Source: Phallusia mammillata | Taxonomy: Eukaryota > Chordata > Ascidiacea > Phlebobranchia > Ascidiidae | Length of the DNA stretch: 64,000 nucleotides | Direction: 5' to 3' | Assembly (NCBI GenBank): GCA_003260075.1 | Contig: QLIY01000037.1 | Location: forward strand, 4,218-68,217 | Part shown: positions 45,127-64,000 of the stretch, piece after piece | Numbering within the stretch: the first letter of the stretch is position 1 | How the letters are laid out: every line of letters begins with the position of its first letter | The notes under the pieces: model-generated | Database searches by the model: none | Seen by the model: the letters and a program-made list of their open reading frames with translations, nothing else | What the model was told of the DNA's origin: nothing | Position numbers and translations under genes: made by a program

Positions 45127-45562
45127 AGCAAAAAAAAACAATGATACGAGAGACCATCTTGTTTGTGTTTGTCTGCTCAAAAGAATCACATATTTATTTA
45201 AAATTCTAAACATCGCTTCATCATAAGGACCAAAATTACTTTAGTCACTAAGAATTCAAGATTACTGCTGTAGTAAACTAAAAATTGTGTACTCGTGGAC
45301 GAAACGACGAATTCATAAAAATCATCAACCTCGGTTTGTTTGGGTTCAGAGGTTACTCACGTGTTTTGTGTTATTGTAAGTTTGAGAGTTAGTTGTGAAT
45401 TGTAATTGTCTGGAGTTGGTGAATCACCAATGGTGATTTGTACAGCAAAAAAAATTACGAGTTACTACCATAAGTGGATTTAAATGTGTTGCGTTTAATT
45501 GGCGCCATAAAAGTGTACAACAAGATTTTAACAGGACATTAAAGTAAAGTGAAGACGTGGAA

Positions 45563-51859
<6,297 letters not shown>

Positions 51860-52750
51860 CGCGCTTTCGGTAACTTACGAAGAAGCGGCGAAGACGCAGT
51901 TTACCACGTGGTGCCTCAATGGCCACTGTCCATATCAGAGGGCCCTATGTTGAGAAGCGGGAAAACACCTTGTTTTATTACTGTGGACGTTATGACAAGG
52001 ATTCGCTGATTAGACCAAACGTAATTTACCGTCAATAAACATTCCTAAGTTCAATACACACAAAAAACAAGCCTGTTTGTATGGCAAGGTTACTCAAGAG
52101 GTTAAGGTGAAGTTTTGAATATTGTATTGGTACTATAAAAAGCTTATCAGTAAGATGTCCGAGAATTGTTTATATTGAATATTTTTACTTAAATTCTGAA
52201 ACTGAGCACAAAGTATGACATAAAAACATGCAACAAGTAGAGAAATATTGAATCACGTCTGCAGGTTGAAGCCGCGTGCATGTCGATATTGCATACATTT
52301 GATCAGTCATTTCCGGTATTGTATTTCAACTCTGATCAAAAGTTACGGTTGCGAGAATTCGAATGCGCAATCGATTTATGATGATCAGCAATTAATCATA
52401 TGACAGTCAATGTTGGTTAAATTATGTGAAGAAAATACACTCGCTTTTAGACAAACTATCCACAACCACAAGAGCACATTACGAGCATGGGGCATTGCGC
52501 GAATGATTAATGAGATTGAGAAGTTTAGATTAAATAGTGTATTTGCTGCAGTTGGGTTGTTTTAATTCATGTAGATGAAATTGTACAGCAACTTTCGCTT
52601 TGTCATATATATTGACCGTTTAAAACCTCAGCGTGCAACCTGCAAGGTTCACCGTTCACGTTTAGAAGTCATGTAGTTGCATTTGTCTGTTTTTTGATTT
52701 ACCTTTTTTTTTTTTTTTTTTTGCACAGCATTATACAGAGTTGTTTATAA
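51860..52750. other. Intergenic, ERCC2 to DAP3
   Basis: No gene seen. A run of about 20 T followed by GCACAG (ending 52728) lies 22 nt before the DAP3 start codon. It looks like a strong 3' splice site without an obvious cis donor. Confidence 0.5.
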
Positions 52751-54040
52751 ATGCTTATATTTAGTATGCTTTCATATCGAACTGCTAAGTTATGCTTTGC
52801 TTCAAGCAATGTTGCATTAACTGTGCTTGTCAAGCCAAAAGAAACAGTTACCCTTAAAAACAGAAAATACTCCAATACCTTAGACCTCAAGCCATTGTCA
52901 ACATCAGAACCTGGAAATTTTAGCACACTGGAACATTTTTTAACTGATGAAAGTAATCCTGCAAGGCACACAATAGATGATGTGGGACTAATGTACACTA
53001 TACCCAAAGAAGACTACAGTAAAATGGTTTCAAGTCAGTTTAATACTGTAGCTTTTACACAACAGTTTGACAAACAGGTCCAGAGCCTGAATGAAGCAAG
53101 CATGGTTATACGACAACCCGGGTTTGAAATTGTGAATTACCTACAAAACACGGACTACACTGCACCAGTTAATAGGTATGTGATTCATGGCCCCCAAGGC
53201 AGTGGGAAAACGATGCTTATGATGTATGCCACACACTTCTGCATGAAGGAGAACTGGTTGATAGTTCCAAATTACAATATGTGGAGCTGGATGGACTATC
53301 AGTCGAGATACAAGCCCACCATGAAAAAGGAAATTATGGAGTCCACATGGAATAAAGAAAGAGTAGATGTCCCACATCGAGCAGTAATATGGCTTGATAC
53401 GTTCAAGCTCCTGAATGGATCACTTTTAGACAATATTAAGACTACACAAAAGTATCAATGGTCCAAGCATGAATCAGCGGACATTGGAGAATCGTTTAGT
53501 TCCATAGTTGATTTTGGAAAGGCTCGTGTGAGAGTCGCTACAGATGTAATAGGAGCAATCATGAAAGAAATAAGAGTTCAAGATGCAAGCACCATGCCAA
53601 GAACATTGGTTACAGTGGATGCAGTCAATGCTGCATTCTGTGAAACCAAATTAAAAATCAAGCACAATGTGTACTTAAAAGCTCATGAACTTAGCTATGG
53701 GCACAACTTGAAAAAACTTATGACCAGCTCATGGACAAATGGTGCTGTAATTACTGCGCTAAGTAAACCATTTTTGGAAAAAAACAAAAAAGGTTACTTG
53801 CTTCCTGGTAGTCACCCATATGATTTACTTGGTCAAGAGGGATTCGACTGGCTTGACCCCCACATTCCAATAGCTGTTGGACAGTATACTGACAAAGAAA
53901 TTTTGTCACAACTTGCATATTATAAAGATAGGAAGTTTTTGACTGGACCGTGCCTGTCTGAGGCTGGAGAAGCTGAATTAATCCAACTTAGCTACCGCAA
54001 CCCTGCTGACCTTGCCCATATCTGCCTCAGTGCATCTTAG
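52751..54040 (+). CDS. DAP3: Small mitoribosomal subunit protein mS29 (DAP3), intronless
   Basis: A GTP-binding protein of the mitochondrial small ribosomal subunit, also linked to apoptosis in mammals. A single exon of 429 residues starts at an ATG followed by a basic, Ser-rich presequence suited to mitochondrial import. Landmarks are the P-loop HGPQGSGKTMLM (about residues 146-157), NYNMWSWMD, PRTLVTVDAVNAAF and the C-terminal PYDLLGQEGFDWLDPHIPI. Length is a little above human (398), mostly from the N-terminus. Vertebrate DAP3 has many exons, so the intronless state suggests intron loss or a retrocopy that replaced the original. A PQ-family MITE lies about 130 bp downstream. Confidence 0.93.
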   Translation: MLIFSMLSYRTAKLCFASSNVALTVLVKPKETVTLKNRKYSNTLDLKPLSTSEPGNFSTLEHFLTDESNPARHTIDDVGLMYTIPKEDYSKMVSSQFNTVAFTQQFDKQVQSLNEASMVIRQPGFEIVNYLQNTDYTAPVNRYVIHGPQGSGKTMLMMYATHFCMKENWLIVPNYNMWSWMDYQSRYKPTMKKEIMESTWNKERVDVPHRAVIWLDTFKLLNGSLLDNIKTTQKYQWSKHESADIGESFSSIVDFGKARVRVATDVIGAIMKEIRVQDASTMPRTLVTVDAVNAAFCETKLKIKHNVYLKAHELSYGHNLKKLMTSSWTNGAVITALSKPFLEKNKKGYLLPGSHPYDLLGQEGFDWLDPHIPIAVGQYTDKEILSQLAYYKDRKFLTGPCLSEAGEAELIQLSYRNPADLAHICLSAS

Positions 54041-54167
54041 TTAAATATGCTTTATTGAAGTTGTTCTCACATTGTTTTTGCATCATTTAATAGTAAAAAC
54101 TGTAAATGATCTCAATGGCACAAAAATGTCCTAAAACTTTGATACAGCCTTGCCTGGTTATGTTAGT

Positions 54168-54445
54168 GTGGTACTAAATACTGGATGTGACCGCATGATA
54201 TTGCGCTTAAAAAACTGCATTGTATGTGAAATGTGTGAATACAAGCCCAACAAGGGTAAAAATAACCAGATTCTAGTGTAATATTATTTACAAACCTTTA
54301 CCCAACCTGAATAGCTCTAACCGTTAACGCTTTCAAAAGTCCACAAAATTATATTTTCGTAAAAACATATTCAAGTTCTTCACAACTTCCTGTCGTGTGA
54401 TAACATGCGGTATTATGTAGTATCATGCGGTATTTAGTACCACTG
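54168..54445. mobile_element. TIR-bearing MITE, family PQ copy 2
   Basis: The ends GTGGTACTAAATACTGG and CGGTATTTAGTACCACTGG are inverted repeats. GCATGATA and GTATCATGC subterminal motifs also face each other. The inside matches 32158-32425 in several blocks. Confidence 0.7.
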
Positions 54446-54586
54446 GTTTAATAGGCATATATTTTTAGCAAATTTATTTCATTGGAAATTAAACTAACAT
54501 AGAATAAAGTCTTGCAGTAAAGTGCTAACTGTTTTGCTTTTCATTTGTAGACATGGTAGTGTTTAGCCACTAGGCCCTTCTTAAAC

Positions 54587-56055
<1,469 letters not shown>

Positions 56056-56870
56056 TCCAGTTTCTGCACCTGCATGCCTTCAATACTGTATTTTCTATCA
56101 TTGTTAATAACTTTCATATATGTTTTAGTGGGTAAAGTAAACATACAACTACCATTTTTTGTATTTTTGAACTATAACACCCAAAAACAACTAAGAGCTG
56201 TGGGTATTGAAACTCTACAAAAATTTGGACATTAAAGCATTAAAGGTGGGCAGAATTGTAAAGTTTTTCTTACAATTATGAGGGACAATTCAGATAGCTG
56301 CTTAAATGTTTTGGTTTCTTATTTGTGCAATAAACTCGCAAATATTATTGTCACAGCGTATTGTGTAAACATTTGTTTCCGTTTACCTGTGTTGTTTTAA
56401 AACATAATGTGTTAAAATTGGCTATATTTTTGTTTGAAGCATACCTGTTGCATCTCCCAAACCTAATAAATTGGCAAGACTATTGTTTAAGTTGGATTCA
56501 GGTAGTACTGAAGCCTACATGCATCCAACTGTAACAAAACAGTCTTACAGTGACATGGTATTGCAGTATTTTAAAGTCTTGTCTTGTGCAAACATATGGC
56601 ATAAACAAAATATCAACTCAGTGCAAAATTTGTAAAATTAAGAAGCATTTGTGATTGCAGTGACTCGTTTCAGTTTTTGCATTGTGATCTACTAATTTAG
56701 TGGAAATTGTTTTCTTGCTGTTTTTAATTACATGTGTTCCATTGCAAATTTCATAATTCTATATATTGTTCATACATTATAATATTCATAAGCTTGTGTT
56801 TTATGTATCTTCTGTTAGTATATTTAAGACAGAACACTGAGCCAGGACACTTTCGAGGGCCACGAAGGAT

Positions 56871-57074
56871 TTAAAAATGTAACCATACAGATAGAGCAAA
56901 GAGATTTCTTTTGGGAGTTTGCAGATGCATGTTTCAAGCTTAACATTGAATCGCAACAATAATCATGATAGAAGTCATCCACACAAAAGCATTGAAAACA
57001 AAGCTTATATTACACATGCAAACCTTACAACTGTCCCAAAAAACATTGCTCTATCTGTATGGTTACCTTTTTAA
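56871..57074. mobile_element. 204-bp MITE with 29-bp inverted ends and TTAA borders
   Basis: The left end TTAAAAATGTAACCATACAG and the right end CTGTATGGTTACCTTTTTAA are inverted repeats over 29 bp with one mismatch. Both borders read TTAA, which could be a TTAA target duplication (piggyBac-like) or part of the repeat. TGCAAACCTT also recurs just outside at 57083. Non-coding. Confidence 0.8.
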
Positions 57075-57110
57075 AATAACACATGCAAACCTTGTGCTTG
57101 TACCAAATTA

Positions 57111-57278
57111 CAGTATACCTAAGTTAATTTTTTTTGGACCAAAAAATTTGTCCCGATTAGCGAACATCTATTAACTGATGGTAATTAGTTGTTGATTTAA
57201 ACCTTACCACATTACAAATCATTTATACCTTAAGTTTTGTCTGAATTAGATTAAGATCCAGTTTAACCATGGTTACTG
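57111..57278. mobile_element. Pogo/Tigger-like MITE, copy 2
   Basis: A 168-bp homologue of 1478-1637. It starts CAGTATACCTAAGTTAA, ends CCATGGTTACTG and is flanked by TA. The TIR is CAGTA(T)ACC. Confidence 0.75.
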
Positions 57279-57601
57279 TATGATGTCAAAAGTGTTAAAA
57301 CCTTGCTCCTGCAATAAGCAAATAGTCTGTGTGCTGGATACATGACTTATATTCTTATACACCCTATATGTAAACCAATTTGCCGCAGTAAACAAGCTGA
57401 CAAGGATAGCACCCGAATATCTTGGCTGTTTTTTTAGCAATATCTCGTAGTGGTCTGCAAGCCGAAAAGGGTTGGAAACCATTGATTTGAGGAGGTAGCA
57501 GTGACATATTGATGTCTATCTATGTTCTTGCACAACTCATTTTATCTTTGCAACCAACAATAAAATAAGTTGCCCACAAACCATTAAAAAGCACTGCAGA
57601 A

Positions 57602-58914
57602 TCATTTTTTAGTCTTTATTTTTCTTCGGCGAAATAATTCAAAAAAGTTGTAGTGATAGCGTTTCAGTTTTAGGGGAGTGCTCTGCATTTTTGTTCTTCT
57701 AAATTTGTTTTTTCTCTCACTTTTCATTTTTCGATGTTTATGGATGCTTTTAATGGGCAAATCGGGCAATAATTTGTACTTCAAAATATTGTCAATCTGG
57801 GACTGCAGTGTATGCGGTGTTTTGATTTCATGCAGTCCATTATTCTGACAAACAAAATCCAAAGTACTGGTTTTCTCAAGTTGGGGCAGTTTGATAGGTA
57901 ACTCAGAGCGATCAATAGCAATGCCAATATCAGTATCAGTGTAAAATTCCTTTTCACCTTCTTTCACATCACTAACAGTGGTATCTTCTAGAATGCTGTC
58001 ATTGACATCAAAGTTAGTACCGAAGAGTTTTTCCAGGGAGGCATGGACAAGTTTTTCTGGTAACTTCTGTGGTTCAGGTTTTATCAAACCTTGTTTTTGA
58101 GGTGGCAACAATTCAACATGGATATCTTGTTTTTTCAAGATACAAGTGATATCAATGTACCTAAAAGAATTAAAATTACATAAATCATGTTTTAAATTAA
58201 TACAATTCTTATACAACTTACCATTTTTCTATTTTGTCCAAAAGTTTTGTCACACAGTAGTTTATGTTGCTGCATATAGCAATCAATAACAAGTGCAATG
58301 AAGCAAAATGTTCAATTTTTAGCTGATCCAGTGAGTGACTAAATAGCAGCAAATAAGTTTAAAAAGTTTGTAAAAAGCCATGTTGCAAACCTACCTTATG
58401 CATTCCATACAATTGCTTTTTGATTCCATCAAGATCAAAAATGCCAATGACAAAATCTGTGCAAAATTTTGGGCAACCTGTACTTCATTATGTTTAGGAG
58501 ATCTGCAGAACACATTCAATTCAATATATATATATTATAAAGCTTTTGCAATAACAATACTTGTGTTTTTAGATTTTGCAAAAATAAATTATGAAGGGAG
58601 GAAGTAAAGTAAAATCTTACTCACTGTTTGTATTTGTCTTCTACTGCTTTTGCCTGCTTAGAGATTTTCAGTCGAACATATTTTCGCGTATTTCGTTCCA
58701 ATTTTTTGATTGCTTGAAAAAACTTTTCTGACCTCTGTGCACAGCTGTGTTTGTATGCAACTTGCACCAGTATGCCCAAGTGGTATGCCAATCCTTGCTG
58801 GTTTGTTGTAAACGCGAGAACATCGCTTAACACCTCTTCAAAAGTGTTTGTTCGCATCTGATTGTTGTACACAGTGGATAAACAAACAAACATGAAACAC
58901 ACGTGGGATGTAAT
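57602..58914 (-). CDS. NEPRO: Probable NEPRO (nucleolus and neural progenitor protein), 5' end not found
   Basis: NEPRO is a nucleolar protein linked to RNase MRP/pre-rRNA processing in vertebrates. Four exons by plus-strand coordinate: 58914-58625, 58502-58395, 58338-58222 and 58160-57602, all joining in frame. The N-terminal part aligns by eye with the NEPRO domain: RSEKFFQAIKKLERN matches the human LALKQVEQCLKRLKN region. LKIEHFASLHLLLIAICSNI plus NYCVTKLLDKIEKWY matches [20 protein letters not shown] plus WVLYKGVLKRL. The C-terminus is strongly basic (KFRRTKMQSTPLKLKRY), as in NEPRO. The first exon begins after CTTTCAG at 58914 with no start codon, so an upstream exon is missing. Similarity is weak and remembered, not computed. 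Confidence 0.55.
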
Positions 58915-60121
58915 CTGAAAGAAAGTATTAGGCAAAATCCATAGAAAACACGTTTGATAGATAGACTTTGGTATAGGGTTTTTCCCTTTTTCAGGTACAA
59001 CACCCATGTAACAATGCAATATTCATTAAAATACAGTACTTTTGGACAGTGTTTTAACATATTTTTTTTAAATTATGGTGTAATACAATAACTGTTCTTC
59101 GTTTATATGTTTAATACATTTTAAAGGCTATTCAACGCATTACGAAATAAACTCGTTTGTCATTTTACCTTAAACAATTACACTATATTTTGGGATATTT
59201 TGCACTTCGGAAAAGTGCGCCCAGATTCGCTAAATAGGGAATTTTAAGGTTTTGGCGAAATTAGTGTTACCTTGTAACCGGGACAAAACCTGCACAAGTC
59301 TTTAATGCAGTAAGTAAAATATAGAATTGTTTACATATAAAGTGTGCTTCTTTCCTTATTCTGCAAACACAGGTATCTTATCGCCTATATATCTATATGG
59401 TGGGCTATATATAAAGCGTGCTGTTGACAGTATTTGACATTTCATACTTTTCAAAGAACCCTTTACTAGTTTTTACATTTTACTAGTTTATAGTGTTCTT
59501 TGTACGTGTCGTGTCCACGAGTATGGATTCTGATTAAGAAAACACACAACCGCTACTGGGCGTAAAAGCGCTTTGCATTGTTTTTCCATTGTGCGTTTTT
59601 TAAATCGCCAGACGTCCCCGACTCCCTGCTGTTCAGTTCAAACAGCTTCGCTTTTTTCGTCGAAGGTTGGAACTTTGGAAGCTTTAGCACTTGGCTCGGT
59701 ACGTCGTGCGTTCGCGCTGCGAGGTTTTAGATTTTAAACAGTGCAGAGCAGACCGATTAGGTTCAGAAACATTATAACTTCCAGTGCTTAAATACGTCAA
59801 GTTTGTGTGACTTTGGACGGAACAATTGCGACGGAAAGTAAAGCTTTAACGACTCAAACCAAACGTATGTTAACAACATTTTGCAGTAATTAGTATTTAG
59901 TGTAGGTTGATTCAACAGTGTCTGTTTTGTTCTCCGTCCACACACTAAAATGGTTTGTGGTTGGCAGTGTGTCAAAAGTAAATGAAATCGCCTGTTGTCA
60001 TGTTTCTTTCAGAGGAAATTAACTGTGTTTGCATGTAGATTTTGTTGTTTGTACTTTATATATACTTGAAGTAGCAAATTTGCTGGTGCACTCTTTCTAC
60101 AAATTGGGATTTACTTTCACA
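58915..60121. other. Divergent region between NEPRO and CCDC85
   Basis: It must hold the first exon(s) of the minus-strand gene and the 5' UTR of CCDC85, but I could not place them. TTTCTTTCAG (ending 60012) is a 3' splice-like site 110 nt before the CCDC85 ATG. G+C and CpG rise near 59580-59760, as expected of a promoter. Confidence 0.4.
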
Positions 60122-60994
60122 ATGGATTACAACATCCAACCCTCCTCTCCATCTTCAACTTCATCATCAACTGCTTCTTCATCATCATCACCTTCTTATC
60201 GTGGGGATGGTTTTCCCATTATAAAATCTCTAAGTGATGAAGAGCTTCGAAGGGAAGGAGTTGATCGTGTAATTCAGAGACTAAGACATGCTGAAAATGA
60301 ACACAAAAAGTTGTTGATGGAAAGAAGTCGGTCCATGAAAGATGTCAATCGAAAACTCCAGGTTAGAATGGCATTTTGGCAATGCATGTGTATAAATTGT
60401 TTACGAATGTAGCAGGTTGAGTATGCATTTCATCTTCTGCAACTAATAAATAACCAAACCAACTGTTCGAAGTTGGTCATTTACTTATTTAATCACAATT
60501 TTTAAAGGTTCATCTTCTTGAAGTCCGTGGAGTAAGGGAGGTAAATCAAAAGCTTATGCAAGACAAGGAAATATTGTTAAAGGAGAAAGAGGAACTTGCT
60601 GGAATATGCTGTTTCCTCGATGATGACAGAGAAAAGGCCAAAAAAGTAGCGCGAGAATGGCAGATGTTTGGCCGGTATGCCACTGGGGTGCTTCAAAAAG
60701 AACTAGCCAACTGTCATACAAAAATTAAGGAACTAGAACAAAGACAAATGAGCTTGATGCACGAGAATCGAAATCTCAAGGAACTCTGCATTATGCTTGA
60801 TCAGGAGCATGCAGGCAGCAGAAACTCTGTAAACAGCCAGGATGGTTTGCTGGGCCAACCCAATGCACTTTTATCTGTTGCTGGAACAAGGGACTCAGGG
60901 GACGGTAGCAGTAATGGATCTACTACAAGCACTTGCAGTCCTGATCACAGACAGAACAGTGGAAATACCAACAAGGAAATTATGTACTCCCCAG
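60122..60994 (+). CDS. CCDC85: CCDC85-family coiled-coil protein, 3' end not resolved
   Basis: CCDC85 proteins (DIPA family, picchu in flies) are coiled-coil adaptors at cell junctions that bind catenins. Exon 1 is 60122-60361 and exon 2 is 60508-60994. After a Ser-rich start (MDYNIQPSSPSS) come LSDEELRREG, a first coil, then the family core: VHLLEVRGVREVNQKL, CCFLDDDREKAKKVAREWQM and FGRYATGVLQKELA. A second coil follows with MHENRNLKELCIMLDQE. The exon ends in a Ser/Gly linker at a donor CCAG|GTTAGT. The next exon is uncertain: a candidate acceptor at 62030 would add only a few codons (ADTF) before a stop. Paralogues A, B and C cannot be told apart here. Confidence 0.85.
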
Positions 60995-63900
60995 GTTAGT
61001 TAAATAACTGTTGATGTTAAATTGTTATGTTGTCAACCATGATGAAAATGGTTTGATTGTTGTTGACATACAACATGCCTGTATTCCACTTTTATACATT
61101 TAAATTAAACTGGTTTAAACAAAACAATCTGCAAGGTGCCGAAAGCAGTTTTGGCAATACATTCTTTTGAGTGAAGTATGGTTTGGTTATAGCGAGTTAT
61201 ATTTGCTTTTTATGACAGATTTCAGTGAAGTGCGTGGTATGTGGAACATTTCGTTTTGGTTGATGTTCTTGTGTTGACTAGGCAAACTTAAGGATGGTTT
61301 AATATGTTTGTCCATGTCACAGAGTGGCGGCCTTTGACATAAATTGAAGCAGTTTTGGTTGTTTAGTGAACTGGAACATGTAGCAGGCATTTTGTTTGAT
61401 TGAGAGCATGGAAAAATCATATTTGTACATGTGTAAAGTGAATTCCTTAGCATCTACCAACAAATTATAATTTTTGTCACTAAACAGGCCTGATTCCTTA
61501 AAAAATTAACATGTTATACTGTTGCATTTTGGTTTCAGTCTGTCAGCCAGAAAATAAACAAAATTTTGTTTTTTCAATAAAGCAGATTAATTTTGCATTT
61601 TTGCATAAAAGGTCATGTATATTTTCTAAACATGGATACTAAAGATGATTCACACATAAACCACCTCCACAAAACAGGCTGTGTGTGACTCACCCTGCTT
61701 AAAATAGATCTAAGTGTGGTTGATTCGATCAATGATTCTTTTGTTCAAGTTGCCTTTGGTGTGAACTACTATAGGGCATTTAAATCTGTCCGTGGCCAAC
61801 TTTGGAGTGTTTTGTGGTTAAAATGTGCCTTTGTGGTTTGGGTGCTAGCTTTTTGTTTGTTTTCATAGTTTGTTTCAGTCCCGATGAGTGAAATATTTTT
61901 TTAAATGCTGTATGACTATGAACTAAAGTTTTTTCGTGTAGCAACAAAACTGTTCTATGATTTATCTTTCTTTTTTTTAACTGGTTGAACTAACTATACC
62001 CATGAAAAATTGTTTTATTTATTTCTGCAGCAGATACATTTTAGAGACATCCACTTTTTCCATGCATTGTTTGGTAGTAGTAGAGTAATAACACTCTACC
62101 GTAATTTTATTTGCCCAATACTGATTCTGGCTAAGTTCACAGTGAAACCACTTCAAAGATATGCCACAAGCCCACAAACCACAAATCTGTGTTGAGGCAA
62201 AACACTAGCACAGACACTTCAGGTGCACTAGGGTTTGTTAAACTAGTCCCACTTGTGTTTGCAGCAACCTATGGTTTCCTTTAACATGCCCCAATGAGTT
62301 TCCAGCAGAAGAAACTCCCTGTTAAGGTTCAGTTTAGCATTCTCTTGTTTCACGTTTTGCATTTGCTGGAGGGTTCTGCTTGGTGCAAATTACAACAAGG
62401 GAACCGTTTTCCAAAGGGTCAAACCCATTGTTAAAAATTTGTATGTTAGATATATATTACATCAGTTTTGTCAATTTAAGAGCTAAAATAGATTTGTCAA
62501 TATAGAGCCGTTCATGTCCTTTGACACTTCAAGTAACTGGTGGTCGTGGGCAGTTTATCTCGCCATTTAAACGTCCCGTTTTAGAGTTAATACGTCTTTT
62601 CAGTCTGCATTTTGCAGCCGCAGGACCACGTTGCCACTACATCAATAATGCATATGTATGTTGGGTAACGGTGGGGAGGTGTTAAAGACAGTTGCGCGTT
62701 TCCAAATTTGCTTTCTCTACGTGTACTCACCATTTCGAGACAGATCGCACAATAACCCGATTGGACTTCTTACAAATGCCGAAAAAATCCGCCTGTGCGC
62801 GCAGTGCCAGTTTCGATCGAATTGCGTCTTTCTAATGTGAAGTGTAAACACATGATTGTTGTAATCCCTTGGTTGCGCCTTTGAAACAAAAACGGTTTCT
62901 TGTTTGGTCTTGTGACCAACACAGTATCAAAGAATGCTTCTGAAGATTCGGATCTTTAAGTTGTAAAAGAATCACGCACTTTGTTTAGAAAAGCAAATAA
63001 TAACAATAATAACATTTCCTACATATGCATGTTCGATAATACGCATTTAACTACATGTGCGTGTTCGTTAAAACCGCGTAATTTTATTAGAATAGTAAAT
63101 GCGTACTGTTAAGCGACCGTTTTAATTTGACATTCCTGTTGTAAAGTTATGTATTACGCCTTTAAACCCTGTTATTACACTAAAACGCAAAAAATTTGAT
63201 TCCCTAATTGTCAGTTTAAATATAACAGCACACTCTTTTACGAACCTTGTATTAGGTTTGCAAAATCCCTCTTTCAAATGCAACTGCAAGATTAGTATTT
63301 TACCTTATTCGAGGAAGTGTATCTGTAGCGCTGTGAGTGAAGTCAATACATTTCCGCTCAAACACACAGAACGAGGCTTCAATCGCTTGTCGGCGAACAC
63401 TCGATAACCGCTGCTCGGGGTTTGTTGTTTTTGGCGGCACTCTGATGTTTTCATTTGAAAGCTCTTTCTCTTGGATCAGCCAGAACGTCTGTGTTCGCGA
63501 CACCTTTAGGCCCTTATCTAGTGGTCGTTGTGCGTTGGTTGTGTTACTGCGGCTCTTACGAGCATTTTGGCGATCGTTATAGGTCTTTTAACGTCCGGAC
63601 AATTTTCTTGTGTTAAAGTGTTTCTTGACGGGGCGTCTTGTCTGTGTTTTGTTTGTCCTCGGCTCGAAGGCACCGCAATACACTTTACGCAAAACTCAGT
63701 GTTGTTTTTAAATTACTCAGCGTTGTGCCGTTTGTGGGTTTTGTTGCATATGAAAAGTTCACAAGCACGTTTGTTAACTTAACTTGTTGGGAACATTCAT
63801 TAAGAGTGTATGCGGTTTTTTGACTGTGTAAATTTTGTGCCCAATACATGCATACTATTGTTTGCAACTGTATCATTTAACACAACGGCATGAGACAGTT

Positions 63901-64000
63901 AAGTGGACTGTGTGCTACGGCGTAGAGGCCATCATTTGAAATACAATATGCATTGCCACATAAATGGCCAAGTTTTAATCAGCACACCAATGCCATAGGC
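60995..64000. other. Downstream intron or intergenic sequence
   Basis: Three kilobases with no supportable exon beyond the weak candidate at about 62030. From 63300 to 63700 G+C and CpG content rises, which could be another promoter; a minus-strand frame there has no ATG. I see no RNA gene or repeat copy. Confidence 0.4.

Larger units (their letters stand above)
56056..57601. other. Intergenic between convergent ZFYVE21 and NEPRO
   Basis: No gene seen. It holds two small transposons (56871-57074 and 57111-57278). A single hAT-like end, ending GGGTTGGAAACCATTG, lies near 57482 without a partner. Confidence 0.55.

Noticed and set aside
57440-57487. hAT-like terminus GGGTTGGAAACCATTG
   Set aside because: Only one end is present; no partner end or repeated 8-bp flank was found.
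63300-63587. Minus-strand frame of up to 95 codons near the right edge
   Set aside because: No ATG occurs in the open stretch and no family is recognised.

Overview
This window is nuclear DNA from an animal with a compact, AT-rich genome. Introns are short (mostly 60-500 bp), genes sit close together, and many small DNA transposons lie in introns. The proteins read as a non-vertebrate deuterostome. A tunicate of the Ciona type is the best guess from the intron sizes, the protein divergence and the 3' splice sites with no visible partner just upstream of several start codons (a pattern expected from spliced-leader trans-splicing). The species is an inference and was not checked. There is one 775-base assembly gap (24814-25588), one isolated N (39632) and two suspicious homopolymers (74 G at 11710, 52 C at 51156). 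Layout: 400-14646 (+) is the Mediator subunit MED1, lacking its 5' exons, with about 27 visible exons. 16048-20183 (-) is an eight-exon zinc alcohol dehydrogenase. 23870-28733 (+) is TMEM62, a membrane metallophosphoesterase-like protein. 29032-30187 (-) is TRMT112, divergent from 30588-32093 (+), an intronless MKKS/BBS6 chaperonin-like gene. 32577-33347 (-) is an intronless ODF3/CIMAP1 sperm-tail gene. 35598-41257 (+) is a STUM/SPEC3-family membrane protein with an 18-nt microexon. 42786-43691 (-) and 44009-45126 (+) are two testis-specific serine kinase-like genes, head to head. 45563-51859 (+) is ERCC2/XPD in 19 exons, giving exactly 760 residues. 52751-54040 (+) is intronless DAP3 (mitochondrial ribosomal protein mS29). 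54587-56055 (+) is ZFYVE21. 57602-58914 (-) is the 3' part of a probable NEPRO gene. 60122-60994 (+) is the first coding part of a CCDC85-family gene. The last 3 kb shows no gene I can support. How the genes relate: most are unrelated housekeeping genes (transcription: MED1, ERCC2; translation: TRMT112, DAP3, NEPRO). The exception is a sperm/cilium cluster between 30.5 and 45 kb: MKKS, ODF3 and the TSSK pair. A perfect CRE palindrome (TGACGTCA) lies 77 bp upstream of the ODF3 start codon, and another lies in the 317-bp divergent promoter of the TSSK pair. This recalls CREM-driven spermatid genes in vertebrates. I did not find a wholly new molecular system. The most interesting items are: four nuclear-receptor LxxLL boxes in an invertebrate MED1; two GC-AG introns required by the MED1 reading frame; the CRE sites at sperm-type promoters; two hammerhead-like motifs; and at least nine short transposons, five with exact 8- or 9-bp target duplications.
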